Shown: positions 1-9,232 of the stretch, piece after piece
How the letters are laid out: each line of letters starts with the position of its first letter
How positions within the stretch are numbered: position 1 is the first letter of the stretch
Assembly (NCBI RefSeq): GCF_001668725.1
Contig: NZ_LZKL01000120.1
Location: forward strand, 1-64,000
DNA: 64,000 nucleotides
Reading direction: 5' to 3'
DNA from: Mycobacterium sp. E787
GTDB lineage: Bacteria; Actinomycetota; Actinomycetes; Mycobacteriales; Mycobacteriaceae
Program-made: the position numbers and the translations under genes
Notes under the pieces: generated by a model
What the model was told of the DNA's origin: nothing
The model's input: the letters and a program-made list of their open reading frames with translations, nothing else
Databases searched by the model: none

Positions 1-744
1 GCTGTCCTCCGCGGGCTTCTCCGTGTCGTCCTCCGGCTCCGAGTCGGCTTCGGGCTCTTGACCTTGGGGCTCGGCGGGCGGGATCTGCTGCTCGACCGGC
101 GGGTGGGACCCGGTCTTGGGGCCGATATCGGAAACCTGCCAGGTATTGCCCACCTTGTTGACGGTGACCTGCAACAGGATGATGGACACCTTCGGCGTCG
201 GGTTCTGCAGATTGCGGGTGGTTTGGTGGGCCGACACCACTACCTGGTAGACCCCGCCGGGCTGAGCGACCGGGTCGATGGCCAGCACCTCGCCGGTGGA
301 GGTGACCTGGGCCTGCAGCATCACGCTTTTGAGCAGATCGCTGGCGTTGACGTATTTGTCTTTAAGCTGCTGCGACACACCGTCTTCGACGGAGCGGAAG
401 AAGGCGTCGGGGTCTTCGAAGCTGTAGGTCAGCGACTTCAGCGCGTAGTCCTTGGCCAGCTGCGCCACGGTGTCGCGATCGGCCTGCTGTCGACGGAGCT
501 CCGCGAGCTGGCCGGTCACCTGCCGATACTTCAGGTAACCGAACACGCCACCGGCGAGCACCGCCGCCACGAGTAGGGCCGCGACCCAGTGCCAGGGCTT
601 TTCCAGCCTCGGGGGCTGCAGTCGCCACCTCGAGGACCGGTCGGGCCGCGCCTGGTCGTCTGCGGCGCTACCGGTCTCGTCCCGGTCGGCCGCCGGCGTT
701 GCCTCGTCCGCCTTTTCGTCTTCGCTGACGATGGAATTGGTCAT
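1..744 (-). CDS. Mce-associated membrane protein (3' end beyond window)
   Basis: Last visible gene of the mce operon, cut by the left edge after 248 codons with no stop reached. The start is the ATG at 744, 35 bases after the mceF stop. An acidic, Asp/Glu/Ala-rich cytoplasmic N-terminus (about 1-50) precedes one membrane helix (about 51-71), then an extracytoplasmic domain beginning KYRQVTGQLAELRRQQ and ending in a Pro/Glu-rich tail (EPQGQEPEADSEPEDD). This is the layout of the Mce-associated (Mas) proteins that follow mceF in mycobacterial mce operons and are thought to stabilise the Mce lipid transporter. Family is clear from context and architecture; no enzymatic role is known. Confidence 0.85.
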   Translation of the reverse strand, partial: MTNSIVSEDEKADEATPAADRDETGSAADDQARPDRSSRWRLQPPRLEKPWHWVAALLVAAVLAGGVFGYLKYRQVTGQLAELRRQQADRDTVAQLAKDYALKSLTYSFEDPDAFFRSVEDGVSQQLKDKYVNASDLLKSVMLQAQVTSTGEVLAIDPVAQPGGVYQVVVSAHQTTRNLQNPTPKVSIILLQVTVNKVGNTWQVSDIGPKTGSHPPVEQQIPPAEPQGQEPEADSEPEDDTEKPAEDS

Positions 745-779
745 GTCAGTTCCTTCTTTGCCGTTGCCTTCTTCGCCGA

Positions 780-1745
780 TCACCGATGCCATTCGGGCAC
801 GTTGAGTTGCACCCGCATGCCGCCGGTGTCGTTGAAAGTCGATTCCCAGAAGTCGAGCCAGTGCCCGGCGTCCACCTTGATGTCGTGCAGCGGTGCGACG
901 GCGGGTTCCAGGACGGTCGTGAACGTGCTCAGCGGGCCGGCCAGCATGTCGAGCCATTGGCTGAGCTTGGCTACCAGAACCCCCGCCGGATCGTCGGGGC
1001 CGACGACGCCCACGCCGGTGTGCGACAGCGTTTCGATTTCGTGGATCATCCGCAAAAACGCCGGCACCGAGCGGGGAAGCAGCTTGCCGGTCTCGCTGAT
1101 CACTTCGCCCGCGTTGATGTCGCCCAGGTTGGTGGTCATCGTGGCGAAGTTGCTGAACAGCGCGGCCAGCAATTGCTTGTCGTCGTGGATCACCTTCGCG
1201 GTCAGCCCCGCGGTTGTGGCCAGGGAATCGACCGTGTCGTCGTTGCCGGCGAACGCCGCGGAGACGTTGTCGATGATCGTGTGCACCTGCTCGAGGTTCA
1301 GCGCCGACATCAGGGCGTTGGCCTTGGTGAGCAAGTCGGCGCCGGTCACCATCGACGCGACCCGGTCCGCGGGGATCACCGTCCCGTCGCTGAAGTACGG
1401 CGGCGCAATCAGTTTCGGCTTGAAGTCGACGTACTGCTCGCCGGCGGCGGAGAGGTTTTCCACGCTGATCGCGCTGTCGGCGGGCACCGGGTGCGTGCTG
1501 TCGAGGTCGATCGACACCGCCAGCCCGCTCGCCGTGGTCTCGATGCTCCTCACCCGGCCGACCTTGATGCCACGCATCGTCACCTCCGATGTGGGCATCA
1601 GGCCGCCGGAAGTGTTGAGCATCAACGTGAGTCGGGTGACTTGTTTCGTCGGGCTGATGTCGAGCACGCCGATCGACATGTACGCCGCGCCGGCCAGTGT
1701 CATCACCGCCAGGATGGCCAGGGTGGCGCGGGCACCGAACTTCAT
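780..1745 (-). CDS. mceF: MceF, MCE/MlaD-family lipid-transport subunit
   Basis: Sixth MCE subunit of a mycobacterial Mce transporter (321 aa), which moves lipids or sterols across the cell envelope together with YrbE permeases. One N-terminal membrane helix (about 6-27) is followed by the MCE/MlaD beta domain (about 35-115, with SGGLMPTSEVTMRGIKVGRV) and a long helical region. The protein ends at VPEWHR, short for an MceF because it lacks the Pro-rich tail common in the family. ATG at 1745 overlaps the mceE stop (ATGA). Subunit letter is assigned from operon position. The mce cluster number cannot be told from sequence alone, so the symbol is generic. Confidence 0.9.
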   Translation of the reverse strand: MKFGARATLAILAVMTLAGAAYMSIGVLDISPTKQVTRLTLMLNTSGGLMPTSEVTMRGIKVGRVRSIETTASGLAVSIDLDSTHPVPADSAISVENLSAAGEQYVDFKPKLIAPPYFSDGTVIPADRVASMVTGADLLTKANALMSALNLEQVHTIIDNVSAAFAGNDDTVDSLATTAGLTAKVIHDDKQLLAALFSNFATMTTNLGDINAGEVISETGKLLPRSVPAFLRMIHEIETLSHTGVGVVGPDDPAGVLVAKLSQWLDMLAGPLSTFTTVLEPAVAPLHDIKVDAGHWLDFWESTFNDTGGMRVQLNVPEWHR

Positions 1746-2794
1746 GGCAGCATTCCCATGCTCTGCATCGCCTTGACCGCCTGGTCGGCCTTGTCGGCGG
1801 GATCCACGCCCTCGTGCCCGGTCGGTGGGTGAAGTTCGGAGACAATGTATTTCGGGCCTCCGTTGCGGAAGAACCCGAGAAGCTTGTAGTGCAGGAACGC
1901 GATCAGCTTGTCGGCGAGCACCGGAATGGTGGTGTCAAGGGTTGCCACCGTTCCGACCATTGGCGTGAGGTAGGAGAGCATTTGCATGATGTCGCCGGTG
2001 ATCGGGTTGGTGAGTTCTCCGCCGAGCTTGCTGACGTCTCGGGAGTCCCCGACGACGTCGAGGATGGCCATGGTGATCGCCGACAGCCCTTCGAGCTTCG
2101 GCGGGCCCTCGGTCACCAGCCGGTTGAACACCGCGGTATTGGCCGCCATGTTGGTGGTGATGTTCTCCATGCTGGACAGGATGCCGTCGATGGTGTCCTG
2201 GTTGGCCGCCAGGTCATTGAGGACGCCGGCGAGGGTCTGCTGCATCCGGGTCAGCTCGGCGGGGTTTTTCGGGAACGACTTGTTGACGTTGACGACGGTG
2301 CTCTGCAGCGTGCCGATCGCGCCGCCCGCCACCAGGTTCGACACCGATCTCAAGAGATCCTCGACGTTGTCGGCTGGGGCGGTGTTGCGCAACGGGATGG
2401 TGCCGCCGTCGCGCAGCATTGCGGTGTCCCCGGCCCGGTCCTCTGGCGGCACGAGCGCGATGTAGATGTCGCCGAGGGGGGTGGCCTGGCGCAGTTCGGC
2501 GCGAGTGTTGCCGGGAAGCTTTGTGCCGCCGGCGATATCGACGTAGGCGACCGCCGTGGTGCCGTCGAGCTGGACGTGGTCGAGCACGCCGATCTGCACT
2601 CCGCCGGAGTCCACCTTGGCCCGGGCGGGCAGGTTGAGCACGCTGGAGAACTGGATCTTGATCCGGTAGGCGTGGTCGGGACTGTAGGCGCCCGGGACCG
2701 GCAGCCGGGTCGGATCCAGCGAGCACGCCGCCGTCAGGCAGATCGCCATCGCGGTCAGCAGCACGCGCACCGAGCTCCGGGTCCCCAGCTTCAT
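1742..2794 (-). CDS. mceE: MceE, lipoprotein MCE subunit (LprK type)
   Basis: Lipoprotein member of the Mce complex (350 aa). The start ATG at 2794 overlaps the mceD stop (ATGA) and is followed by a short signal sequence with lipobox LTAAC, cysteine near residue 22, typical of the E subunit. The MCE domain follows (about 40-120: ARAKVDSGGVQIGVLDHVQL), then helical repeats. Acylation would anchor it on the outer face of the membrane. The same frame stays open far upstream inside mceD, but the lipobox start is the credible one. Confidence 0.9.
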   Translation of the reverse strand: MKLGTRSSVRVLLTAMAICLTAACSLDPTRLPVPGAYSPDHAYRIKIQFSSVLNLPARAKVDSGGVQIGVLDHVQLDGTTAVAYVDIAGGTKLPGNTRAELRQATPLGDIYIALVPPEDRAGDTAMLRDGGTIPLRNTAPADNVEDLLRSVSNLVAGGAIGTLQSTVVNVNKSFPKNPAELTRMQQTLAGVLNDLAANQDTIDGILSSMENITTNMAANTAVFNRLVTEGPPKLEGLSAITMAILDVVGDSRDVSKLGGELTNPITGDIMQMLSYLTPMVGTVATLDTTIPVLADKLIAFLHYKLLGFFRNGGPKYIVSELHPPTGHEGVDPADKADQAVKAMQSMGMLP

Positions 2795-3948
2795 GACAGC
2801 GCGGCCCCCAGGATGAGATCGGTCAGGCCGAGGGTGACCGGGTCCGACGCGGCGCCCGACGCGCAGGCCGCCGCGGCGCCGGGGACGTTGCGCTGCCGCA
2901 GCCCCTCGCAGATGGCGCCGGCCTGCGACGGCGAAATCGCCACCTGCGGCGGAATATAGGTGACGTTGTGGGTTCCCCACGCCGGTTCGTAGATGTCGCT
3001 CAGCCAGTGGCTGAACTGCGGCCACGACTTGATCATGGCCATGATGGCCGGGGTGTGTCGGTTCAGCATGTCGCTCAGCCAGCCGATCCAGTGGTCGAAC
3101 CTTTGGTAGACCCGCGGCCCCCACCGGTTGATCGCCTCCACCAAGATCGGCAGCAGGTGCGACAGACGGCTCATGGCCGCCCCGAAGTTGTCCGACAGGC
3201 CCTCGACCAATTGCGTCGTGGCCGGCAGCGTTTCGACAAACCCGGCGAAGCTGTCCCAATTCTTGAGGAAGTCCGAGGTGAGGATCTCGCTGTTCTCGAA
3301 CAGCTGCCGGTAGTCGGCGTCGGCCTTGTAGGGGTCGGCGAGCATGGTGACCAGATTGCGCAGGGTCTGGTTGAGGCCGGTGCCGGTCCCGTCCAGCGAG
3401 CGGCTGGCCGCGCGCAGGCTGTCGTTGATCGCTTGCACGCCCGGCGCCCGGGACGGGTCTTGGCCGTGTTGAGGTTCCATGATGGCGTCGGCGAGCTTGC
3501 CGATGGCAGTGAAGGTTTCGCTGATGCTGATCGGGGTCTTGGTGGACTTCAGCCTGATGCACCCCGGCCCGGTGAACTTCGGGCCCGAGGTGTAGGGCTT
3601 GGTCAGTTCGATGTGGCGGTCGGTGACAATCGATTGCGAGTAGGTGACCGCCCCGACGTCGGCCGGTAGGTCGAGGTCGGTGGGCACGGTGAAGTCGACC
3701 TCGACATGGTCGGGCTTGTTGACGATCGCGGTCGTCGTGCCGACCTCGATACCCAGCAGCGCCACCTTGTTGCCGGGATAGAGCCCTACCGCGTCGGTGA
3801 ATTCGGCGCACATCGCGCGGGTGGGTGTGCGCATCAGCGTCTTGGTGCCGAAGATCACCGCCGCCGCGACCGCGGCTACCGTGGCCACCACCACGGCGAC
3901 ACCCCACCGGGAGCGCAGCCGCGAGCCGACAGCCGACAACCTGCTCAT
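2791..3948 (-). CDS. mceD: MceD, MCE-family subunit
   Basis: Fourth MCE subunit (385 aa). A basic N-terminus (SRLRSR) leads into one membrane helix (about 16-35), then the MCE domain (about 42-130, FTDAVGLYPGNKVALLGIEV) and a long helical region with conserved SRSLDGTGTGLNQ. ATG at 3948 lies one base after the mceC stop, so translation is probably coupled. A C-terminal Cys-containing segment (ICEGLRQRN...AAACASG) resembles that of other MceD proteins. Function in the lipid importer is inferred from family and context. Confidence 0.9.
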   Translation of the reverse strand: MSRLSAVGSRLRSRWGVAVVVATVAAVAAAVIFGTKTLMRTPTRAMCAEFTDAVGLYPGNKVALLGIEVGTTTAIVNKPDHVEVDFTVPTDLDLPADVGAVTYSQSIVTDRHIELTKPYTSGPKFTGPGCIRLKSTKTPISISETFTAIGKLADAIMEPQHGQDPSRAPGVQAINDSLRAASRSLDGTGTGLNQTLRNLVTMLADPYKADADYRQLFENSEILTSDFLKNWDSFAGFVETLPATTQLVEGLSDNFGAAMSRLSHLLPILVEAINRWGPRVYQRFDHWIGWLSDMLNRHTPAIMAMIKSWPQFSHWLSDIYEPAWGTHNVTYIPPQVAISPSQAGAICEGLRQRNVPGAAAACASGAASDPVTLGLTDLILGAALS

Positions 3949-3949
3949 C

Positions 3950-4975
3950 TCAACAGTTCCTCATGATGTTGGGCAGGCACAGGTCCTGTCCGGGCACCAG
4001 CCGGCTGTGTTTGTCGAAGACGACCCCGTTGCCGCTGAGCATCGGCAACACGATGTTCAGGCTCTGCCCCAGGCCCTCGAGCGCCTCGCCCCACCGCTCG
4101 GGATGGGCGTTCAGCGTGTCGGTGATGTCTTCGAGTCCGTTGACAACCGGCCCGACCTCGCGGCCGTAGAACACCACGATGCGGTCGAGGATGCGGGCCA
4201 GTTCGCTGAACAGGCCGAAGAACTCGACAATGTCGACCGACTTGGAGGTGTAGGACTGGCCGATGATGTCCAGCTGCTCGAACAGCGTGATGAGCTGCTT
4301 ACGCGCGGCGACCGCCGCCCGCAGGCCGTTGTTGGTGAAGTCCAGGCTGCGATGGAAGTCGGCGGTGGACTTGCTCATCGACGTCGTCAAGGCATTGGCC
4401 GAGCGGAGCAGGTCGCGCACCGCCTCGGGAAACTTGTTGGCGGCGTTGGCCACCTCGGTGAACGTGTCGTGGATGACCTGGCCGTCGACTTCCTTGATCA
4501 GCGGGGTCGCCGCCTGGATGATGTCGTTGACCTCGAACGGCAGCGCGACCCGTTGCGGCGGAATCACGTTGTGGCCCAGCGGAAGAGCACCCTTCGGGTC
4601 AAGCGCCACGTAATGGCCGCCCAGCGGCGTCAGCAGCTTGATGTCCAGCGTGGATTCCGAACCGACCGCCACCGAACGCTCGACGTCGAACTTCATCTCG
4701 ACGACGGCGCCGTCGAGCCGCACGCCGGTGACCTTCCCGACCGGGATGCCGGCGATGCGAACCTGGTCGCCGGCGCGCACACCGCCGGAGTTGGACAGGC
4801 GCGCGACATAAGCGGTCTGGCCGGTCGGATTGAGGTAGGCCATCGCGGTGGCGGCCAGCGCCGCGACGATGACGACGACACCGACGATCCCGTGCCGGCG
4901 ATTGCGGACCGCCGCGGCGCGCTCGTCGAGCACCGGACGCCGCCGCCGTACGCTCTTGTCCCCGAACGGCATCAT
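3950..4975 (-). CDS. mceC: MceC, MCE-family subunit
   Basis: Third MCE subunit (341 aa). ATG at 4975 overlaps the mceB stop; a second ATG follows directly at 4972. A basic segment (KSVRRRRPVLDERAAAVRNRR) precedes one membrane helix (about 29-48), then the MCE domain (about 52-135: NSGGVRAGDQVRIAGIPVGK) and a helical C-terminal half. It ends in LCLPNIMRNC; similar terminal Cys motifs are common in Mce proteins. It lacks the long proline-rich tail that many MceC proteins carry. Confidence 0.9.
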   Translation of the reverse strand: MMPFGDKSVRRRRPVLDERAAAVRNRRHGIVGVVVIVAALAATAMAYLNPTGQTAYVARLSNSGGVRAGDQVRIAGIPVGKVTGVRLDGAVVEMKFDVERSVAVGSESTLDIKLLTPLGGHYVALDPKGALPLGHNVIPPQRVALPFEVNDIIQAATPLIKEVDGQVIHDTFTEVANAANKFPEAVRDLLRSANALTTSMSKSTADFHRSLDFTNNGLRAAVAARKQLITLFEQLDIIGQSYTSKSVDIVEFFGLFSELARILDRIVVFYGREVGPVVNGLEDITDTLNAHPERWGEALEGLGQSLNIVLPMLSGNGVVFDKHSRLVPGQDLCLPNIMRNC

Positions 4976-5982
4976 CGGCACACCACCAAGTTCTGCTGCG
5001 CGAAGGACACCTGCCCGATCCCCGGCAGGGTGACTTCGCCGTGCGAGCACGAGAACGACGGTCTGGCGGGCTGGTCGTCGGCCAGCCAGTCCCGCATTCC
5101 CTGGATCAGCGACGGCGCGAGCGACAGGCCCGCGATGATCGTCGCGGTCTGCGGCCACATCCGGCTGGTCAGGTCGTAGAGCGGAACCGTGGTCCCGTCG
5201 AAGGTGTGCTCGGTGTACTGCAAGATGTGCGTGGTGTTCCGCAGGACGGGCAGCCCTTCGTCCATCGCCGCACGGAACTCCTCGGCCTTGGAACCGAACT
5301 TGGTCACCACGTCGTTGAGCGTGGCGATGAGATGAAAGAGTTGCTGCGATTTGCCGCCCAGGTCCGCCGAGATCGCGCTGAGGTTGCGGAGCACGGCGGT
5401 GATGACCGCCTGGCGGTTCACGGCCAACTTGGAGATGACGTCGAGGTCGTGCAGGAACGGGCCGATGCCGTTTTCGTCACCTTGGATCAATCGCAGCAGG
5501 TTCTCGCCGAGCAGATTGAACTGGGCCGGGTCGAGGGTTTGAAATATCGGCCGAAACCCGTTGAACAGCTTCGCCACATCGAACGAGGGAATCGTCTGCG
5601 CCAGGCCGAGGGTGGCCCCGGCCCGCAGCCGTTGATCCGGCCTGGCCGGCTGGACGAGTTCCAGGTAGCGCTGACCGACCAGGGTTTGGTAGCGCACCGC
5701 GGCAACGGTGTTGGTGAACACCGGGTGATCGTCCTGCGCGGTGAAATCCACCTTGGCGATCCGGCCGTCGAGCCGGATGGTTTCCACCTTGCCGACCTGC
5801 ACGCCGGAGATGCGGACGTCGTCGCCGGCGTAGAGGCCCGACACGTCGGAGAATGCCGCGGTGTAGTGGGAAACCGCCCCGGTGACGGGACTGCGCAAGG
5901 CGGTCAGCACGATGAGCGTGCAGACCACCGACACCGCGGTGAAGATGGTCAGCCAAATCACCGATTTGGTAACACTTCTCAT
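4972..5982 (-). CDS. mceB: MceB, MCE-family subunit
   Basis: Second MCE subunit (336 aa). ATG at 5982 overlaps the mceA stop (ATGA). N-terminal membrane helix about 8-29, then MCE domain (about 38-120: FSDVSGLYAGDDVRISGVQVGK) and a helical region containing QTLVGQRYLELVQP, characteristic of MceB. The C-terminus carries two cysteines (SFSCSHGEV...NLVVCR), as in other MceB proteins. Proposed to form part of the hexameric MCE channel with the other subunits. Confidence 0.9.
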   Translation of the reverse strand: MRSVTKSVIWLTIFTAVSVVCTLIVLTALRSPVTGAVSHYTAAFSDVSGLYAGDDVRISGVQVGKVETIRLDGRIAKVDFTAQDDHPVFTNTVAAVRYQTLVGQRYLELVQPARPDQRLRAGATLGLAQTIPSFDVAKLFNGFRPIFQTLDPAQFNLLGENLLRLIQGDENGIGPFLHDLDVISKLAVNRQAVITAVLRNLSAISADLGGKSQQLFHLIATLNDVVTKFGSKAEEFRAAMDEGLPVLRNTTHILQYTEHTFDGTTVPLYDLTSRMWPQTATIIAGLSLAPSLIQGMRDWLADDQPARPSFSCSHGEVTLPGIGQVSFAQQNLVVCR

Positions 5983-7034
5983 CGGCCACCCCGCTGCGGT
6001 GCGGGCGCGGGCGGCGGGGACGGTAGGGCCGCCGCCAGCCCCGGCATCGTGTCCAGGGTGACTTCGATCTGCATGCGGACCTTGCCGTTGATGATCGGAA
6101 ACGCCGCGCTGGTGCGGTCCAGCAGACCCGAGAGCCGGTCATAGACCGGCGCCTGGCTGCCCTGGAGGTACGAGAGTGGCAGCAACACGTCCATCACGGA
6201 TTTCATGAAGGGCGCGAGCCACGCGATGTTCTTCGCGAAGATCCCGTCCGTCTTGAAGAGGAGCTTCGCGGTCTGGTCCAGGATCAGGTTCATGCGCTCG
6301 ACCCCGTCGGGGTGGGCCAGAAATTCCATCCCGTTGAGTAGGTCGTAGGCCAATCCGATGAGCGGGATCGCGTCGCTGGCGCCGTTGACCACCGAGGCGA
6401 ACACCGACAGCGACTGTGAGAACGGCACCTTCTGGGCGTCGACGAGCATCTTGATCAGATCGAAGTAGGACCGGGTCACCGGCTCGGTCAGGTCCGCGTG
6501 TCGGCGCACTATCTCGATGATGTGGTCGACGTCGGGCGAGTCCACCATCTTGCCGATTTTCTGGCCCTGGCGTAGCAGGCCGGTGATGGAAGCCGACCGG
6601 ACGTTGGCGCCTATCAGCAGCGTCTGGTTCGGCCTCAGCCGGGCGCCGGTGCCGCTGCTGACGAGTTCGACCGCCGCGAGGCCAAAAGTGTTGGAGGACA
6701 TGAAGTTCGCGGTCGTGTCGGCGGCGAGGGCCCGCGCTTGCCGCGGCTCGAGTTCCACCGTGATCTTCTGGCGGTTGTATCCGGCGGATTCCAGCGATTT
6801 CACCGATCCGATCGTCAGCCCGCGGAACTTCACCTCCGCGCCCGGCGTCAGGCCCTCACCGATCGAATCGGCCACCACGGTCAGCTTGAACGTGTCGTCG
6901 TAGCCGCCGTTGCCCAGCTGATACAACGAGACGCCCGCGATGCTCAGCGTCACCGCTGCGATCAAGCCCCGGATCCGCAACGAGCGCGGACTTGGCGCCC
7001 GCACTCCTTGGTCCGACCCCGGCAGTATCGGCAC
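5979..7034 (-). CDS. mceA: MceA, MCE-family subunit
   Basis: First MCE subunit (351 aa), the one often linked to host-cell entry. One membrane helix (about 20-38) precedes the MCE domain (about 45-130: IGEGLTPGAEVKFRGLTIG), then a long helical region and a Pro-rich end (PSPPPAPAPQRGG). The GTG at 7034, just after the yrbEB stop, is used; a second GTG at 7004 sits directly on an AAGGAG motif and would shorten the protein by 10 residues. Start choice is therefore uncertain, family is not. Confidence 0.88.
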   Translation of the reverse strand: MPILPGSDQGVRAPSPRSLRIRGLIAAVTLSIAGVSLYQLGNGGYDDTFKLTVVADSIGEGLTPGAEVKFRGLTIGSVKSLESAGYNRQKITVELEPRQARALAADTTANFMSSNTFGLAAVELVSSGTGARLRPNQTLLIGANVRSASITGLLRQGQKIGKMVDSPDVDHIIEIVRRHADLTEPVTRSYFDLIKMLVDAQKVPFSQSLSVFASVVNGASDAIPLIGLAYDLLNGMEFLAHPDGVERMNLILDQTAKLLFKTDGIFAKNIAWLAPFMKSVMDVLLPLSYLQGSQAPVYDRLSGLLDRTSAAFPIINGKVRMQIEVTLDTMPGLAAALPSPPPAPAPQRGGR

Positions 7035-7036
7035 GA

Positions 7037-7906
7037 CTACCCCGATATCCGGATGCCGGGGTTGTTGCCCCAGAACAACAGCGTCAGCACCATGTCGGCG
7101 GCGACCACGGTGACGATGCTGGCGCGGATGGCCCGGCCCGAGGCCCGCCCGACCCCCTCGGGACCACCGCTGGCGAAGTAGCCCTGGTAGCAGTGGATGG
7201 CAATGATCAGCGTCACGAAGATGGCGGCCTTGAGCACCGAGAACACCACGTCGGACGGGTGGATGAACGAGTCGAAGTAGTGGTAGTAGGTGCCCGAGGA
7301 CTGCCCGTGCAGCACGTTGACCACCAACGCGCACGACACATAGCTCAACGCCAGCGTCACCACGTACAGCGGAACGATGGTGATCATCCCGGCGATGACC
7401 CGGGTCGTGACCACGAACGGGATCGACTGAATGCCAAGGGCTTCCAACGCGTCGATCTCCTCCGAGATCCGCATGGCGCCGATCTCGGCGGTCATGCGGC
7501 ACCCCGCCTGTGCCGCGAAGCCGATCCCCGCGATCATCGGCGCCATCTCGCGGGTGTTCGCGTACGCGGAGACGAACCCGGTCAGCGGGCCCATGCCGAC
7601 CATGTCGAGGGCCCCGTATCCCTCGATTCCCACCGAACCGCCGACCGCCGCGCCCATGAAGATCAGCACGCCGATGGTGCCGCCACCGACGATGAGCGAC
7701 CCGTTCCCCCAGATCATGTCGACCAACAACACCCCGGTCTGGTGCCGGTAACGCTTCAGCGTGTGCGGGATCGCACCGAGCACCTGGAACAGGAAGGTGA
7801 TCTGGTGTCCGAGGCGCTGAAGCAGCGAATCACCCCGTCCGGCGACCCACCGCGAGGCCCGCAGCGGCGCGGGTAGGTAGCGTGCCGGCACGGCGATGCG
7901 GGCCAT
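7037..7906 (-). CDS. yrbEB: YrbEB, MlaE-type permease of the Mce transporter
   Basis: Integral membrane permease of the MlaE/YrbE family (289 aa), partner of YrbEA in the Mce ABC-type lipid transporter. Several hydrophobic segments are visible (about 65-90, 150-175, 195-225, 240-262). The MlaE signature region is present: GIGFAAQAGCRMTAEIGAMRI followed by SEEIDALEALGI, the loop thought to contact the Mce ATPase. ATG at 7906 overlaps the last base of the yrbEA stop. No ATPase gene (mceG/mkl) is in the window, as usual for mycobacteria. Confidence 0.93.
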   Translation of the reverse strand: MARIAVPARYLPAPLRASRWVAGRGDSLLQRLGHQITFLFQVLGAIPHTLKRYRHQTGVLLVDMIWGNGSLIVGGGTIGVLIFMGAAVGGSVGIEGYGALDMVGMGPLTGFVSAYANTREMAPMIAGIGFAAQAGCRMTAEIGAMRISEEIDALEALGIQSIPFVVTTRVIAGMITIVPLYVVTLALSYVSCALVVNVLHGQSSGTYYHYFDSFIHPSDVVFSVLKAAIFVTLIIAIHCYQGYFASGGPEGVGRASGRAIRASIVTVVAADMVLTLLFWGNNPGIRISG

Positions 7907-8910
7907 CAGCCCACCCTCAGCGGCATGGACATCGACAACCCTTGCGTGATCAGGAGGTTCAGCAGGAACACCGCCACGATGCCGATGACGACGGAGGCGT
8001 TGACCGCGTCGGCCACGCCGCGCGCGCCGCCCTTGGCCTCGAGGCCGCGCTGGCAGGCCACGAGGATCACGACCACGCCGAAGAGCCACGTCTTGAGGAC
8101 GGCGACGACGACGTCGTTGACGCTGGCGAAGGACGCGAACGACGCGATATAGCTGCCGGGGGTGCCGGACTGGAAGCCGACGTTGATGGCGTAGCCCGCC
8201 GCGAGCCCCATGAAGATGATGAAGGAGCACAGCACCGGCGCCACGATCACGATCGCCGCCAGCCGCGGGGTGACCAGCCGCTGCACCGGGTCGATGCCCA
8301 TGACGCGCAGCGCGTCGACCTCTTCGCGGATGGTGCGGGCGCCGAGATCGGTCGCCACCGCCGAACCCGCCGCACCGCCCAGCAGCAGCGCGGCGACGAC
8401 CGGTGCGCCCTGCCGGATCACCCCGAGGCCGCCGGCCGCACCCGACACCGAAGAGGCGCCGACCTGCTGGATGAAGTTGCCCACCTGTACCGCGACGATG
8501 ACCCCGAACGGGATGGACACCAGCAACGCGGGTATCGCCGTGACGCTGATGATGAACCAGGCCTGGTTGAGGGTGTCGCGCCACGGGTGACGCAACCTGA
8601 TCAAATCCCTGAGCAGGTATACGAAGGACTGGGCGGCGAGGTCGAAGAAGCGGCCCAGCGTCTGCAACGAGGAATCGAGTTGGTTGAGGCCGTACCGCAG
8701 CGGTTTGGCAAGCAGCGGGACGATTCGCCCGCCGGCGGGCCCTTCGACGGCGGGCCGATCTTCCGGCCCGGCGGCCTCCAGCGGATGGGCGACGTCTTCG
8801 CCGTCGGTGATGGTGCTCGCGTCGACATCGACACAGGAGACTTCACTGCCTTCTGTCTCGGTGGCCGGTTCAGCCGCTGTCGCGTCGTGGACACCTGCGG
8901 TCAACGGCAA
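7906..8910 (-). CDS. yrbEA: YrbEA, MlaE-type permease with extended N-terminus
   Basis: First gene of the mce operon; MlaE-family permease (334 aa). Signature segments TDLGARTIREEVDALRVMGI and AGGLGVIRQGAPVVAALLLGG are clear. The usual YrbEA is about 255-290 aa; here about 70 extra acidic residues precede the core. The start is a TTG at 8910 (a second TTG at 8904) behind a strong GGAAGGGA ribosome binding site at about 8914-8921, and no later ATG or GTG fits before the membrane core, so the extension is probably real. The gene is transcribed away from the amidase gene at 9233. Confidence 0.9.
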   Translation of the reverse strand: MPLTAGVHDATAAEPATETEGSEVSCVDVDASTITDGEDVAHPLEAAGPEDRPAVEGPAGGRIVPLLAKPLRYGLNQLDSSLQTLGRFFDLAAQSFVYLLRDLIRLRHPWRDTLNQAWFIISVTAIPALLVSIPFGVIVAVQVGNFIQQVGASSVSGAAGGLGVIRQGAPVVAALLLGGAAGSAVATDLGARTIREEVDALRVMGIDPVQRLVTPRLAAIVIVAPVLCSFIIFMGLAAGYAINVGFQSGTPGSYIASFASFASVNDVVVAVLKTWLFGVVVILVACQRGLEAKGGARGVADAVNASVVIGIVAVFLLNLLITQGLSMSMPLRVG

Positions 8911-9034
8911 ATCCCTTCCTGATCGCTGTCAGGACTTCGCCCCCAGCAAAGATTACGCGTGTTTGACGTGTGTTTATCAGCGGTAGGTGCGTTCTACCAG
9001 CGGCAGCGAGGGTCTGTTCGCGGAAGCAGGCGAG

Positions 9035-9050
9035 TGTGACGTACGTCACA
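9035..9050. promoter_or_regulatory. CRP-type operator, perfect palindrome
   Basis: TGTGACGTACGTCACA is a perfect 16-bp palindrome matching the CRP consensus TGTGA-N6-TCACA bound by mycobacterial Crp (Rv3676 family). It lies in the 322-bp gap 8911-9232 between the divergent yrbEA and amidase genes, about 125 bp from the former and 183 bp from the latter, so it could serve either promoter. Nothing else in this gap is recognisable beyond the ribosome binding sites. Confidence 0.7.
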
Positions 9051-9232
9051 TTTCGTGGAGCGTGAAGACCTCCACGGCGGCAGTTTGCCCTGCAACGCGT
9101 GGGATCCGCTATCGATGAGCCCAGGCGGTCGAGAAGCCAGTCCGTCGACGCACGAACGGGTGAGAAGGATGGCGTCGCCCGTGCGTTTTCGGGTCTTGAC
9201 CGCGTCGGGAGCGCAGGGGAGGTTCAACTGGT

